Origin: Novosphingobium sp.
Lineage (GTDB): Bacteria; Pseudomonadota; Alphaproteobacteria; Sphingomonadales; Sphingomonadaceae
NCBI GenBank assembly: GCA_024236175.1
Contig: JACKKY010000001.1
Location: forward strand, 1,426,001-1,490,000
Length of the DNA: 64,000 bases
Reading direction: 5' to 3'
A program made the translations under genes and the position numbers. Below the pieces are notes generated by a model. It searched no databases, was not told the origin of the DNA, and saw only the letters and a list, made by a program, of their open reading frames with translations. This document shows, in pieces, positions 7,335 to 15,007 of this stretch (its first letter is position 1; each line of letters begins with the position of its first letter).

Positions 7335-9194
7335 ATGGCGCGGCGCATGCACTCATTCGACATCATCGTTATCGGCGGCGGGCATGCCGGCGTGGAATCG
7401 GCAGCGGTCGCTGCGCGGATGGGCGCGCGGGTTGCGCTGGTGAGCTTCGATCTGACCTCCATTGGGGCGATGAGCTGCAACCCTGCGATCGGCGGGTTGG
7501 GCAAGGGACATCTCGTCCGCGAGGTCGACGCCTTTGACGGCCTGATCGGCCGCGCTGCCGATGCGGCGGCGATCCACTACCGCATGCTCAATCGCTCCAA
7601 GGGCAGCGCGGTGCAGGGTCCCCGGGTCCAGGCCGACCGGTCCCTGTTCAAGGCAGCTATCCAGTCCATGCTCAGGACGCAGGGCGACCTGACGCTGGTC
7701 GAGGGAGAAGCCGCTGAGTTGATCCTTGACGGCGGACGCGTGGCTGGCGTGATGCTTGGTGACGGATCGGCGCTTTCCGCCGCGGCCGTGGTGCTCTGCA
7801 CCGGGACGTTCCTGGGCGGGACGCTGTTCCGGGGCGAGGAGCGGTTGACCGGCGGGCGTATCGGTGAAGCCTCTGCCCAGCGCCTCGCCGCGCAGATGCG
7901 CGAGGCGGATCTGCCGATGGCCCGGCTGAAGACCGGTACGCCGCCTCGGCTCGACGGGCGGACGATCGATTGGTCCCGGCTCGATGAGCAGCCGTCTGAT
8001 GGTGAAATCTGGTGCATGTCCGCGATGGGGCAGGGCCGTGCGAACCCTCAGGTTTTCTGCGTGATCACCCGGACGAACCGGCGCAGCCACGATGTCATCC
8101 GCGGAAATCTCCACCGCTCACCGCTCTTCACCGGGGCGATTGGAGCCCAGGGGCCACGCTACTGTCCTTCGATAGAGGACAAGATTCACCGCTTTGCTGA
8201 TCGCGACAGCCATCAGATCTTCCTCGAGCCCGAGGGGTTGGACACGCATCTCGTCTATCCCAACGGCGTGAGCACATCGCTTCCGGCAGACGTCCAGCTC
8301 GAAATGATGCGGACGATGGAGGGGCTCGAACATGTCGAGATGGTGGTGCCGGGTTACGCCGTCGAATACGACCATGTCGATCCGCGCGCCTTGCGTCCGA
8401 GCCTGGAGCTGCGCGCCATCCCTGGCCTCTATTGCGCCGGGCAGATCAACGGCACCACCGGGTACGAGGAAGCCGCCGCGCAGGGGCTGGTCGCGGGCAT
8501 GCACGCGTCCGCCGCAGTGCTCGGGCGCGAGCCCGCTCCGCTCGATCGCGCGAACTCCTACATGGCGGTGATGATCGACGACCTGACGCTGCATGGCGTT
8601 TCCGAACCGTACCGCATGTTGACGGCGCGCGCCGAATACCGGCTGCGGCTGCGCGCCAACAATGCGACCAGCCGGCTTACGCCCCTTGCGCTGGAAGCCG
8701 GTTGCGTGGGTGCAGCGCGAGCCGATTGGTTCGCGCGCCGCGAGGAACGAAAGGCCCGCCTCGACGGCGAACTCGACAAGCCGGTCACGGCGAGCGAACT
8801 GGCTGGCGCGGGATTGCCGGTGCGGGCCGACGCTGGACGGCTGAGCCTGCGCGAATGGCTGCGCTTCGGGGGCGTCGACCTCGACGGTCTCGCTTCCTGG
8901 ATCGATGGTGAAGCACTTGCTGACGCGGATCTGGCCGGCGAGATGGCCGAAGACGCGGCCTACGCACCCTATCTCGCGAGGCAGGAGAGCGAATTGCGCG
9001 AGCTCCGGGCGAGCGAAGCATTGCCGCTTGGCGACGAGTTTCCCTACTCCGCCATTCCCGGCCTGTCTCTCGAGATGGTCGAACGGCTCAACGCAGCGCG
9101 TCCGGCGACGCTTGCCGCCGCAGGACGCGTTCCGGGCGTAACGCCCGCCGCGCTCGCCGCGTTGCTGGTTCACGCACGGCGGCTGGCGGCATGA
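7335..9194 (+). CDS. mnmG: tRNA uridine-5-carboxymethylaminomethyl modification enzyme MnmG
   Basis: A 619-residue FAD-dependent partner of MnmE (GidA family). The N-terminal dinucleotide-binding motif VIGGGHAGVESA, the SCNPAIGGLGKGH segment with its conserved cysteine, the second cysteine region around RYCPSIEDKI, the QINGTTGYEEAAAQG motif and the C-terminal tRNA/MnmE-binding domain are all intact. The first ATG at 7335 is used; a second in-frame ATG at 7347 (giving MHSFDIIVIGGG) fits the family start equally well. Its stop overlaps the rsmG start by four bases (ATGA), so translation is probably coupled. Confidence 0.97.
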   Translation: MARRMHSFDIIVIGGGHAGVESAAVAARMGARVALVSFDLTSIGAMSCNPAIGGLGKGHLVREVDAFDGLIGRAADAAAIHYRMLNRSKGSAVQGPRVQADRSLFKAAIQSMLRTQGDLTLVEGEAAELILDGGRVAGVMLGDGSALSAAAVVLCTGTFLGGTLFRGEERLTGGRIGEASAQRLAAQMREADLPMARLKTGTPPRLDGRTIDWSRLDEQPSDGEIWCMSAMGQGRANPQVFCVITRTNRRSHDVIRGNLHRSPLFTGAIGAQGPRYCPSIEDKIHRFADRDSHQIFLEPEGLDTHLVYPNGVSTSLPADVQLEMMRTMEGLEHVEMVVPGYAVEYDHVDPRALRPSLELRAIPGLYCAGQINGTTGYEEAAAQGLVAGMHASAAVLGREPAPLDRANSYMAVMIDDLTLHGVSEPYRMLTARAEYRLRLRANNATSRLTPLALEAGCVGAARADWFARREERKARLDGELDKPVTASELAGAGLPVRADAGRLSLREWLRFGGVDLDGLASWIDGEALADADLAGEMAEDAAYAPYLARQESELRELRASEALPLGDEFPYSAIPGLSLEMVERLNAARPATLAAAGRVPGVTPAALAALLVHARRLAA

Positions 9195-9829
9195 TCGACA
9201 GCGAGGAAAGCGCCCGGGACTGGCTGCGGGCGCTTCCGGAATGCGACGATGCGGCCGTCGACAGGCTGCAGCGGTTCATCGCCCTGCTCGCGGAAGAGAA
9301 CACACGGCAGAATCTCGTCTCTGCGGCGAGTCTGGATGAAGTGTGGCGGCGCCACATCGTCGATAGCGCGCAGCTCCTCGCGCATGTTCCACGTGGAACG
9401 TCGCCATGGCTGGACCTCGGCACCGGCGCGGGCTTCCCGGGCATGGTCGTGGCGGCGCTGCGGCCGGATTGCGAAGTGTTGATGGTCGAATCGCGCACCA
9501 GGCGGATCGAATGGCTGGAGCGAGCCCGAATCGCCCTGGGCCTCGAGCGGGCGAAAGTGCTCGGCGCGCGGCTGGAGCAGGTCGAAACCTGCAAGGTAAG
9601 TGTCATATCGGCACGCGCATTCGCGCCTTTGGAACGTTTGCTCTCCTTATCCGCACGATTTTCCACAAGCGACACGATTTGGCTGTTGCCCAAAGGGCGG
9701 TCGGCACAGCAAGAATTGGAAAATCTGCGCGGCTGGCGCCACATGTTCCACGTGGAACAGTCCGTGACGGAGCCCCAAGCCGGGATTATTGTCGGCAAAC
9801 TCGCCGGCAGGAAGGGAAAAGCCTCGTGA
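9191..9829 (+). CDS. rsmG: 16S rRNA (guanine527-N7)-methyltransferase RsmG
   Basis: A 212-residue class I SAM-dependent methyltransferase (GidB) that methylates G527 of 16S rRNA; loss gives low-level streptomycin resistance in several bacteria. The N-terminal RFIALLAEENTRQNLVSA helix region, the SAM-binding motif LDLGTGAGFPGMVVA and the later ISARAFAPL motif are visible. The gene contains two parS palindromes in its coding sequence, read as HVPRGT and MFHVEQ. It overlaps mnmG upstream (ATGA) and parA downstream (GTGA). Confidence 0.96.
   Translation: MIDSEESARDWLRALPECDDAAVDRLQRFIALLAEENTRQNLVSAASLDEVWRRHIVDSAQLLAHVPRGTSPWLDLGTGAGFPGMVVAALRPDCEVLMVESRTRRIEWLERARIALGLERAKVLGARLEQVETCKVSVISARAFAPLERLLSLSARFSTSDTIWLLPKGRSAQQELENLRGWRHMFHVEQSVTEPQAGIIVGKLAGRKGKAS
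9385..9400. other. parS: parS centromere site 2 (inside rsmG)
   Basis: TGTTCCACGTGGAACG: the 14-bp core GTTCCACGTGGAAC is a perfect palindrome and only the last base departs from the 16-bp consensus. It is inside rsmG and is translated as part of AHVPRGTS, so the coding sequence has to tolerate it. Confidence 0.88.
9744..9759. other. parS: parS centromere site 3 (inside rsmG 3' end)
   Basis: A perfect 16-bp palindrome, TGTTCCACGTGGAACA, identical to site 1, inside the 3' part of rsmG where it encodes MFHVEQ. It lies 67 bp upstream of the parA start. Confidence 0.93.
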
Positions 9830-10602
9830 TCCGTGTCGCAATCGCCAACCAGAAAGGTGGAGTGGGCAAGACCACCACCGCGATCAATATCGCCACCGCA
9901 TTTGCCGCGACTGGCTGGAAAACGCTGCTGATCGACCTCGATCCCCAGGGAAACGCCTCGACCGGCATCGGCATCGAATCCCCGGATCGCGAACGCTCTT
10001 CCTACGACGTGCTGGTCGACCAGGCGCCGCTGAGTGCCTGTACCGTTCAGACAAGGATTCCCGGTCTCGATATCGTGCCGGCGACAGTCGACCTTTCCGG
10101 TGCGGAAGTCGAGCTCGTCTCCGTGGACAACCGCACGGACCGCCTGCGGCAGGCGCTGGCGCGTGAATCGGGCTACGATATCTGCTTCATCGACTGCCCG
10201 CCTTCGCTCGGGCTGTTGACGCTCAACGCCCTGACTGCCGCCGATACGCTGCTGGTCCCCCTGCAATGCGAATTCTTCGCGCTGGAAGGCCTCAGCCAGC
10301 TGCTGCAGACGGTCGAGCGCGTGCAGCAGCGCTTCAATCCGGATCTTGGCATCGTCGGCGTCGCGCTCACCATGTTCGACCGCCGCAATCGCCTCACCGA
10401 CCAGGTTGCGGACGACGTCCGCTCCTGTCTCGGAAATCTCGTCTTTGAGGCAACCATTCCGCGCAATGTCCGCCTTTCCGAAGCGCCGAGCCACGGGCTG
10501 CCTGCGCTAGTCTACGATCACTCGTGCCCGGGAAGCCGTGCTTACATGGCGCTCGCCCGCGAACTGATCTCCCGCCTGCCCGAACAAAGGAAAGCGGCAT
10601 GA
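9826..10602 (+). CDS. parA: Chromosome-partitioning ATPase ParA
   Basis: A 258-residue Walker-type ATPase that positions ParB-parS complexes during chromosome segregation. The deviant Walker A motif QKGGVGKTTTAIN starts at about residue 9, switch I LLIDLDPQGNAS near 39, and Walker B FIDCPPSLGLLTLNAL near 120. The GTG start at 9826 overlaps the rsmG stop (GTGA), preceded by AGGAAGGG, and gives the exact family N-terminus (MIRVAIANQKGG). Longer in-frame extension to 9406 is within rsmG and is not real. It overlaps parB by four bases. Confidence 0.97.
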   Translation: MIRVAIANQKGGVGKTTTAINIATAFAATGWKTLLIDLDPQGNASTGIGIESPDRERSSYDVLVDQAPLSACTVQTRIPGLDIVPATVDLSGAEVELVSVDNRTDRLRQALARESGYDICFIDCPPSLGLLTLNALTAADTLLVPLQCEFFALEGLSQLLQTVERVQQRFNPDLGIVGVALTMFDRRNRLTDQVADDVRSCLGNLVFEATIPRNVRLSEAPSHGLPALVYDHSCPGSRAYMALARELISRLPEQRKAA

Positions 10603-11570
10603 GTGACGATCCGGCCGGTCAGACCTCCTCGACTGCCAGGAAATCCGCTGCTCCGGGCAAACGCAGGCCCCAGGCGCTGGGCCGCGGTCTTGGCGCATTG
10701 CTGGGGGAGACGCGGCGCGAAGAGCCGCTTGTGGCTTCCGGTTCGGCAGAGACGACGGAAAGCGCGGCATCCGGGGGACTGGCGATGCTGGCCATTGCGG
10801 ATATCGAGCCCCATCCCGATCAGCCGCGGCGAATTTTCGACGAGACCGCGCTGGACGAACTCGCCGCATCCATTTCCCAGCGCGGCGTAATCCAGCCGGT
10901 AATCGTCCGGAACCTCGGCAAAGGGCGGTATCAGCTGGTTGCCGGTGAGCGCCGCTGGCGCGCTGCTCAGCGTGCCCAACTGCATGAAATACCTGCATTA
11001 ATTCGCGATCTAGGAGATCGCGAGGTGATGGCGCTGGCGCTCATCGAGAATCTTCAGCGTGAAGATCTCAATCCGATCGAGGAAGCGCGCGCCTACCAGC
11101 GCCTGGCCGAGGAGGAAGGGCTCACGCAGGCGGAAATCGCGCGCATGGTCGACAAGAGCCGCAGCCATGTCGCCAATTTCCAGCGTTTGCTCGCACTTCC
11201 CGAAACCGTGATCGATCTGGTCGCGGATGGCAGCCTTTCGATGGGTCACGCCCGGGCTATGATAGGGGCGGAAAACGCGGCCGAAATTGCGCGCACGGCT
11301 GTTGCCAAGCGGCTCTCGGTCCGCGAAGTCGAGCGGCTGGTGCGCCGGCAAGCACAAGGCGGGGAGGCGGCGACCCGGCAGCGCATCAGGCGGGATCCCG
11401 AAGACAATGCCGATATTGCGGCCGTCCAGGGTCATCTGGAAGAGTTCCTGGGACTGCCAGTCCGCATCAATGCCGACCGCGACCCAAGTTCCGGCGCGGT
11501 CACGATCCGCTATTCCACACTGGACCAGCTCGACCTGATCTGTCAGCGGCTGACCGGCGGCTCCATCTGA
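10599..11570 (+). CDS. parB: Chromosome-partitioning CTPase/DNA-binding protein ParB
   Basis: A 323-residue ParB/Spo0J protein. It has the N-terminal ParA-interacting stretch (RRPQALGRGLGALLGE, about residues 25-40), the CTP-binding ParB/Srx domain with DIEPHPDQPRRIF and the GERRWRA motif, the helix-turn-helix domain (TQAEIARMVDKSRSHVANFQRLL, in part) that reads parS, and the C-terminal dimerisation domain. The ATG at 10599 overlaps the parA stop as ATGA. Three parS sites lie 0.8-3.3 kb upstream. Last gene of the mnmE-mnmG-rsmG-parAB block. Confidence 0.97.
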   Translation: MSDDPAGQTSSTARKSAAPGKRRPQALGRGLGALLGETRREEPLVASGSAETTESAASGGLAMLAIADIEPHPDQPRRIFDETALDELAASISQRGVIQPVIVRNLGKGRYQLVAGERRWRAAQRAQLHEIPALIRDLGDREVMALALIENLQREDLNPIEEARAYQRLAEEEGLTQAEIARMVDKSRSHVANFQRLLALPETVIDLVADGSLSMGHARAMIGAENAAEIARTAVAKRLSVREVERLVRRQAQGGEAATRQRIRRDPEDNADIAAVQGHLEEFLGLPVRINADRDPSSGAVTIRYSTLDQLDLICQRLTGGSI

Positions 11571-11655
11571 CGAGCACGGAACGGCTCGAGCTCAAGCAGA
11601 AGATTTCCAGATGCAATTCACCGTCAACGCGGCGGCCCCAGCGCCTGTCATGAAG

Positions 11656-11683
11656 TTGCGCCGCGCAACTGGGCGCGGCGCAA
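11656..11683. terminator. Strong hairpin between convergent parB and glycine-zipper gene
   Basis: Perfect 11-bp inverted repeat TTGCGCCGCGC / GCGCGGCGCAA with a 6-base loop (aactgg) in the 177-bp gap between two convergent genes. No U-run follows on either strand, so if it acts as a terminator it is non-canonical; it could also be an RNA-stabilising stem. Confidence 0.4.
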
Positions 11684-11747
11684 GCTAACGCTCTCGAAGC
11701 GAATCCGGCTCCGCACGCGGCGGAGAAATCATCGCTGTTTCAGGGGC

Positions 11748-12458
11748 TTATTTGCCCGTACGCTTGTCCGGCACGACTTTGACGCGTTTGTCGGGCACCA
11801 CCTTCACGCGCTTGTCGGGAACCGGGCGGGGCTTGGCCCGGACCGGAACGTCGACATATTCATATTCGACCGTTTCCGTGCATTCAGGCTCGGCCCGCGC
11901 CGCCATCGTGACCGGAACCATCATCATCGGCGTCGCGTGGCAGCAGGCATTACCATAGCCATATGCGGGGTAGCCGTATCCGTAACCCGGATGGCCATAG
12001 CCACCGCCACGCGAATAGTAGGCGTAGTACTCGTCGAGATAGGCTTCGCACCGGTCACGCACGCGGCCGTTGTCTTCAGCCTTGTCGATCGCCATGCCGG
12101 CAGCCGCGCCGACTGCAGCGCCCGCGACCGTGCCGACAGTGCGATTGCCGCGGCCGGCGATGCGGTTTCCGGCCACGCCGCCGATAAGCCCGCCGATCAC
12201 GGCGCCGCCGACGCCGTCGTCATGAACCCGGAGCCGGCGACGACATTCCGTCAGCCACTGGTCGCGAGCGCGCGGATCCATCTGATAGCCGCCATAGGGC
12301 TGGGGAGGGGCTCCCTGCCATTCGGGCCGGACATCCGGTCCGACAGGCGCCTCTCCGGGCTCGGGACTGTCCTGGGCCATGGCAGGCGAAACCGCTCCGG
12401 CCGCAAGAGTGAGCGCGGCACTTGCGGCGCAGGTCTGAAAGAATTGGCGAAGGCGCAT
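11748..12458 (-). CDS. Glycine-zipper 2TM-domain envelope protein
   Basis: A 236-residue exported protein of unknown function. A Sec signal peptide is visible (about residues 1-28, ending AVSPAMAQ). The mature part has a glycine-zipper domain (about 82-120: GGAVIGGLIGGVAGNRIAG and TVAGAAVGAAAGMAIDKA), a Tyr/Gly-rich segment (about 143-168: GYGYGYPAYGYG), a paired cysteine (NACCHATP) and a C-terminal tandem repeat of VPDKRVKV. Glycine-zipper proteins of this class are associated with the outer membrane and stress, but the role is not established. Transcribed convergently to parB. The ATG at 12458 gives the signal peptide. Confidence 0.75.
   Translation of the reverse strand: MRLRQFFQTCAASAALTLAAGAVSPAMAQDSPEPGEAPVGPDVRPEWQGAPPQPYGGYQMDPRARDQWLTECRRRLRVHDDGVGGAVIGGLIGGVAGNRIAGRGNRTVGTVAGAAVGAAAGMAIDKAEDNGRVRDRCEAYLDEYYAYYSRGGGYGHPGYGYGYPAYGYGNACCHATPMMMVPVTMAARAEPECTETVEYEYVDVPVRAKPRPVPDKRVKVVPDKRVKVVPDKRTGK
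11760..11822 (-). repeat. Three tandem 24-bp repeats encoding VPDKRVKV
   Basis: The last 24 residues of the glycine-zipper protein consist of VPDKRVKV twice and a partial third copy, VPDKR, before the terminal TGK. The DNA copies differ at synonymous positions, so the repeat is kept at the protein level. The tail is strongly basic. Confidence 0.85.
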
Positions 12459-12701
12459 AAACTATTCCCTCTCGCTGCCGGGCGAGTCCCGGCGTTAACC
12501 CGAAATTTAGCATCGCCTTCGGCCTCGAACCAAGGTTTGGCGAGAACCAATGACGGGCCTGTCCCGTTTCGGAGCAAATCGGCGGCGGCGGGAAGGCATA
12601 AATCCAGCAGCGTGAGCCGTGCGGCTCTGGATCGCGCGCTTCTGCCTGTTTCCGGTGAGACAGCAGTTGCTGCCAGCGCCGTGCCGCCCTATTTCCCCGC
12701 C

Positions 12702-14171
12702 ATGACAAGCTTCAAGCGCAAACTGCTGATCGGCATTGCTGCCGTCGTCCTGATCCTCGCCCTGATCGGCGCCTGGATGTGGCGCGGCAATCCTTCCGAG
12801 CGCCCGATCGAGGACACGATGGGCAAGGAGCCGGTGCTGGTCGAAGCCGATAGCGAGCGTATTCCCAGCGTCGGCCTCGCCGAAACGATCGGCTGGAAAG
12901 CGGACGAGAAGCCGGGCGCGGCCGCAGGCCTTGCCGTGTCACGATTCGCGGACGGCCTGGATCACCCGCGCACGATGCTCACGCTTCCCAATGGCGACGT
13001 GATCGTAGCGGAAACCAATTCGCCGCCGCGCGAGGGCTCCGGGGTCACGACGTTCTTCATGAAACTGTTCATGGGGCGGGTGGGTGCCGGCGGGCCTTCG
13101 CCGAACCGGATCGTCCTGCTGCGCGACGGCGACGGCGACGGCAAGGCCGAAGGGCGTTTCACGTTCCGCGAAGACGATCTCGATTCACCGTCCGGGATGG
13201 CATGGGGGAACGACCGGCTGTACGTTGCCAATCACGACGAGGTGCTGGCATTCGACCTTGTGCCGGGAGCCACGTCGCTGAAGGGCAAGCCCGAAAAGCT
13301 GATGGACTTGCCGGGGGCGGGCAATCACTGGATGCGCAATCTGCTGCTGAGCGAGGATGGCTCGAAGCTTTACGTCGCGGTGGGCTCGTCCTCGAATATC
13401 GGCGAGAACGGTATGGAGGCTGAACAAGGCCGCGCGGCCATCTGGGAACTCGACCTTGAGACGGGCGAACGCCGCCAGTTTGCCGGTGGCCTGCGCAACC
13501 CCAACGGAATGGCTTGGAATCCCTCGACCGGGGAGCTGTGGACAGTGGTGCAGGAACGGGACATGCTGGGCCCGGATCTCGTCCCCGACTATCTCACCAA
13601 TGTCCCGGTCGGTGCTCAATACGGCTGGCCCTGGGTCTATTGGAAAGAGATCATGGATTGGCGCGTCAAGGCCCCGATCCCCGCCTATCACACTGAATAT
13701 ACGAGAAAACCCGAATATGCACTTGGGGCGCACACCGCAGCGCTCGGGCTGTTGTTCTCAACCGGCGGCAATCTCATGGGCGATGGCTTCGCCAACGGCG
13801 CCTTCATTGCGCGGCACGGTTCCTGGAACCGCAAGCCCCTGTCCGGATACGATGTGATCTTCGTCCCGTTCGACGCCAACGGCAATCCCGACGGCAAGGC
13901 CAGGCTCGTATTGACCGGCTTCCTCACGGGGCAGGGTAGCAAAACGCATGGCCGCCCGGTCTGGCTGCAATGGGACAGCTCGGGCGCGCTGCTGGTCAGC
14001 GACGACACGGCCGGCGTGATCTGGCGGGTGCTGCGTCCGGGGGCGGCGCCTTCGCTGGCGCCGAGGCCGGTGGTCACAGACAGCATGCCGCCGCAGACCG
14101 AGCTGAAAGGCGATCCGTCCGCGCAATTCGAGATGACGATCGACAAGGACTACGTCGAGCTGCCCGACTAG
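12702..14171 (+). CDS. PQQ-dependent sugar dehydrogenase-like protein (sorbosone dehydrogenase family)
   Basis: A 489-residue protein with an N-terminal membrane anchor (about residues 4-26, KRKLLIGIAAVVLILALIG) and a six-bladed beta-propeller of the soluble glucose/L-sorbosone dehydrogenase family. Family landmarks are RFADGLDHPRTMLTLPNGDVIVAE, the GLRNPNGMAWNP motif, the YGWPWVYW strand, and the HGSWNR motif near residue 375. Members oxidise sugars or aldoses in the periplasm with pyrroloquinoline quinone; no pqq genes lie in this window, so cofactor supply is unknown. The ATG at 12702 gives a normal membrane anchor; the frame is open much further upstream but without family similarity. Confidence 0.8.
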   Translation: MTSFKRKLLIGIAAVVLILALIGAWMWRGNPSERPIEDTMGKEPVLVEADSERIPSVGLAETIGWKADEKPGAAAGLAVSRFADGLDHPRTMLTLPNGDVIVAETNSPPREGSGVTTFFMKLFMGRVGAGGPSPNRIVLLRDGDGDGKAEGRFTFREDDLDSPSGMAWGNDRLYVANHDEVLAFDLVPGATSLKGKPEKLMDLPGAGNHWMRNLLLSEDGSKLYVAVGSSSNIGENGMEAEQGRAAIWELDLETGERRQFAGGLRNPNGMAWNPSTGELWTVVQERDMLGPDLVPDYLTNVPVGAQYGWPWVYWKEIMDWRVKAPIPAYHTEYTRKPEYALGAHTAALGLLFSTGGNLMGDGFANGAFIARHGSWNRKPLSGYDVIFVPFDANGNPDGKARLVLTGFLTGQGSKTHGRPVWLQWDSSGALLVSDDTAGVIWRVLRPGAAPSLAPRPVVTDSMPPQTELKGDPSAQFEMTIDKDYVELPD

Positions 14172-14179
14172 TCTCTCGA

Positions 14180-15007
14180 TCAGATCGACTTGCCGGCACG
14201 GCCGGCCAGTTCGGTGACGTATTGCCAGGCGACACGCCCGGAGCGGGCGCCGCGCCGCCTCGACCATTCCAGCGCGTCGGCCTTTTCCCACGCCAGACCG
14301 AAATGCTCGGCGTATCCCGCAATGATATTGAGATAGTCGTCCTGGTCGCAGTTGTGAAAGCCGATCGAGAGGCCGAAGCGATCGGCAAGCGCCAGCCGGT
14401 CGTCTACGGCGTCGCGCGGATTGATCGGGTCGTCCTGCTCCGACATGTGCCGCGCGACAATCGCGCGCCGGTTCGACGTGACGGCAAGGCGGACATTGTC
14501 GGGTCGCGCTTCCACGCCGCCTTCAAGCCAGGACCGGAGCAGGCGAGGCGAAGTGGCATCGCCCTCCTCGAAACCAAGGTCGTCTATGAAAACCAGGAAG
14601 CGCCGGTCGATGTCGCGCAATTCGGCAAATAGCGCCGAAAGGCCCGAAAGAGCTTCCTGCGCCACCTGGACCAGAGCGATGCTCTGTGGCGCTTCGGCCT
14701 GTGCCGCAGAGACACTTGCCCGCAGCAGCGCGGACTTCCCCATCCCGCGGGACCCCCAAAGCAGCATGTCGTGCGCGGCATGACCTGCGGCATGGCGCAT
14801 GACATTGGTGACGACGAAATCCTTCTGGGCATCGATCCCGCGCAGCAACTCGAGATCCGGAGCCTGGATGCGAACCACCGGCCGCGCCCGGAATCCGTCC
14901 CAGACATAGGCGGGATGATCGCCCCAGCCTGCCACAGGCTGGGCGGGAGGTGACAACCGTTCGAGCGCGTCAGCGATGCGCGCCAGAGGATCCTGACCAT
15001 CGTTCAT
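14180..15007 (-). CDS. DUF815 family AAA ATPase
   Basis: A 275-residue ATP-binding protein of the DUF815 family. Walker A is LLWGSRGMGKSALLRA near residue 85, Walker B is FLVFIDDLGFE near residue 136, and a sensor segment VRLAVTSNRR follows near 175. The physiological role of the family is not established. Its start overlaps the end of the acyl-CoA dehydrogenase gene by four bases, so the pair is co-transcribed and translationally coupled. It converges with the sugar dehydrogenase gene, with 8 bp between stops. Confidence 0.85.
   Translation of the reverse strand: MNDGQDPLARIADALERLSPPAQPVAGWGDHPAYVWDGFRARPVVRIQAPDLELLRGIDAQKDFVVTNVMRHAAGHAAHDMLLWGSRGMGKSALLRASVSAAQAEAPQSIALVQVAQEALSGLSALFAELRDIDRRFLVFIDDLGFEEGDATSPRLLRSWLEGGVEARPDNVRLAVTSNRRAIVARHMSEQDDPINPRDAVDDRLALADRFGLSIGFHNCDQDDYLNIIAGYAEHFGLAWEKADALEWSRRRGARSGRVAWQYVTELAGRAGKSI

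Noticed and set aside
11937..12701. Upstream extension of the PQQ-type sugar dehydrogenase frame
   Set aside because: It overlaps the signal peptide region of the glycine-zipper gene on the other strand and has no family similarity; ATG 12702 gives a normal membrane anchor.
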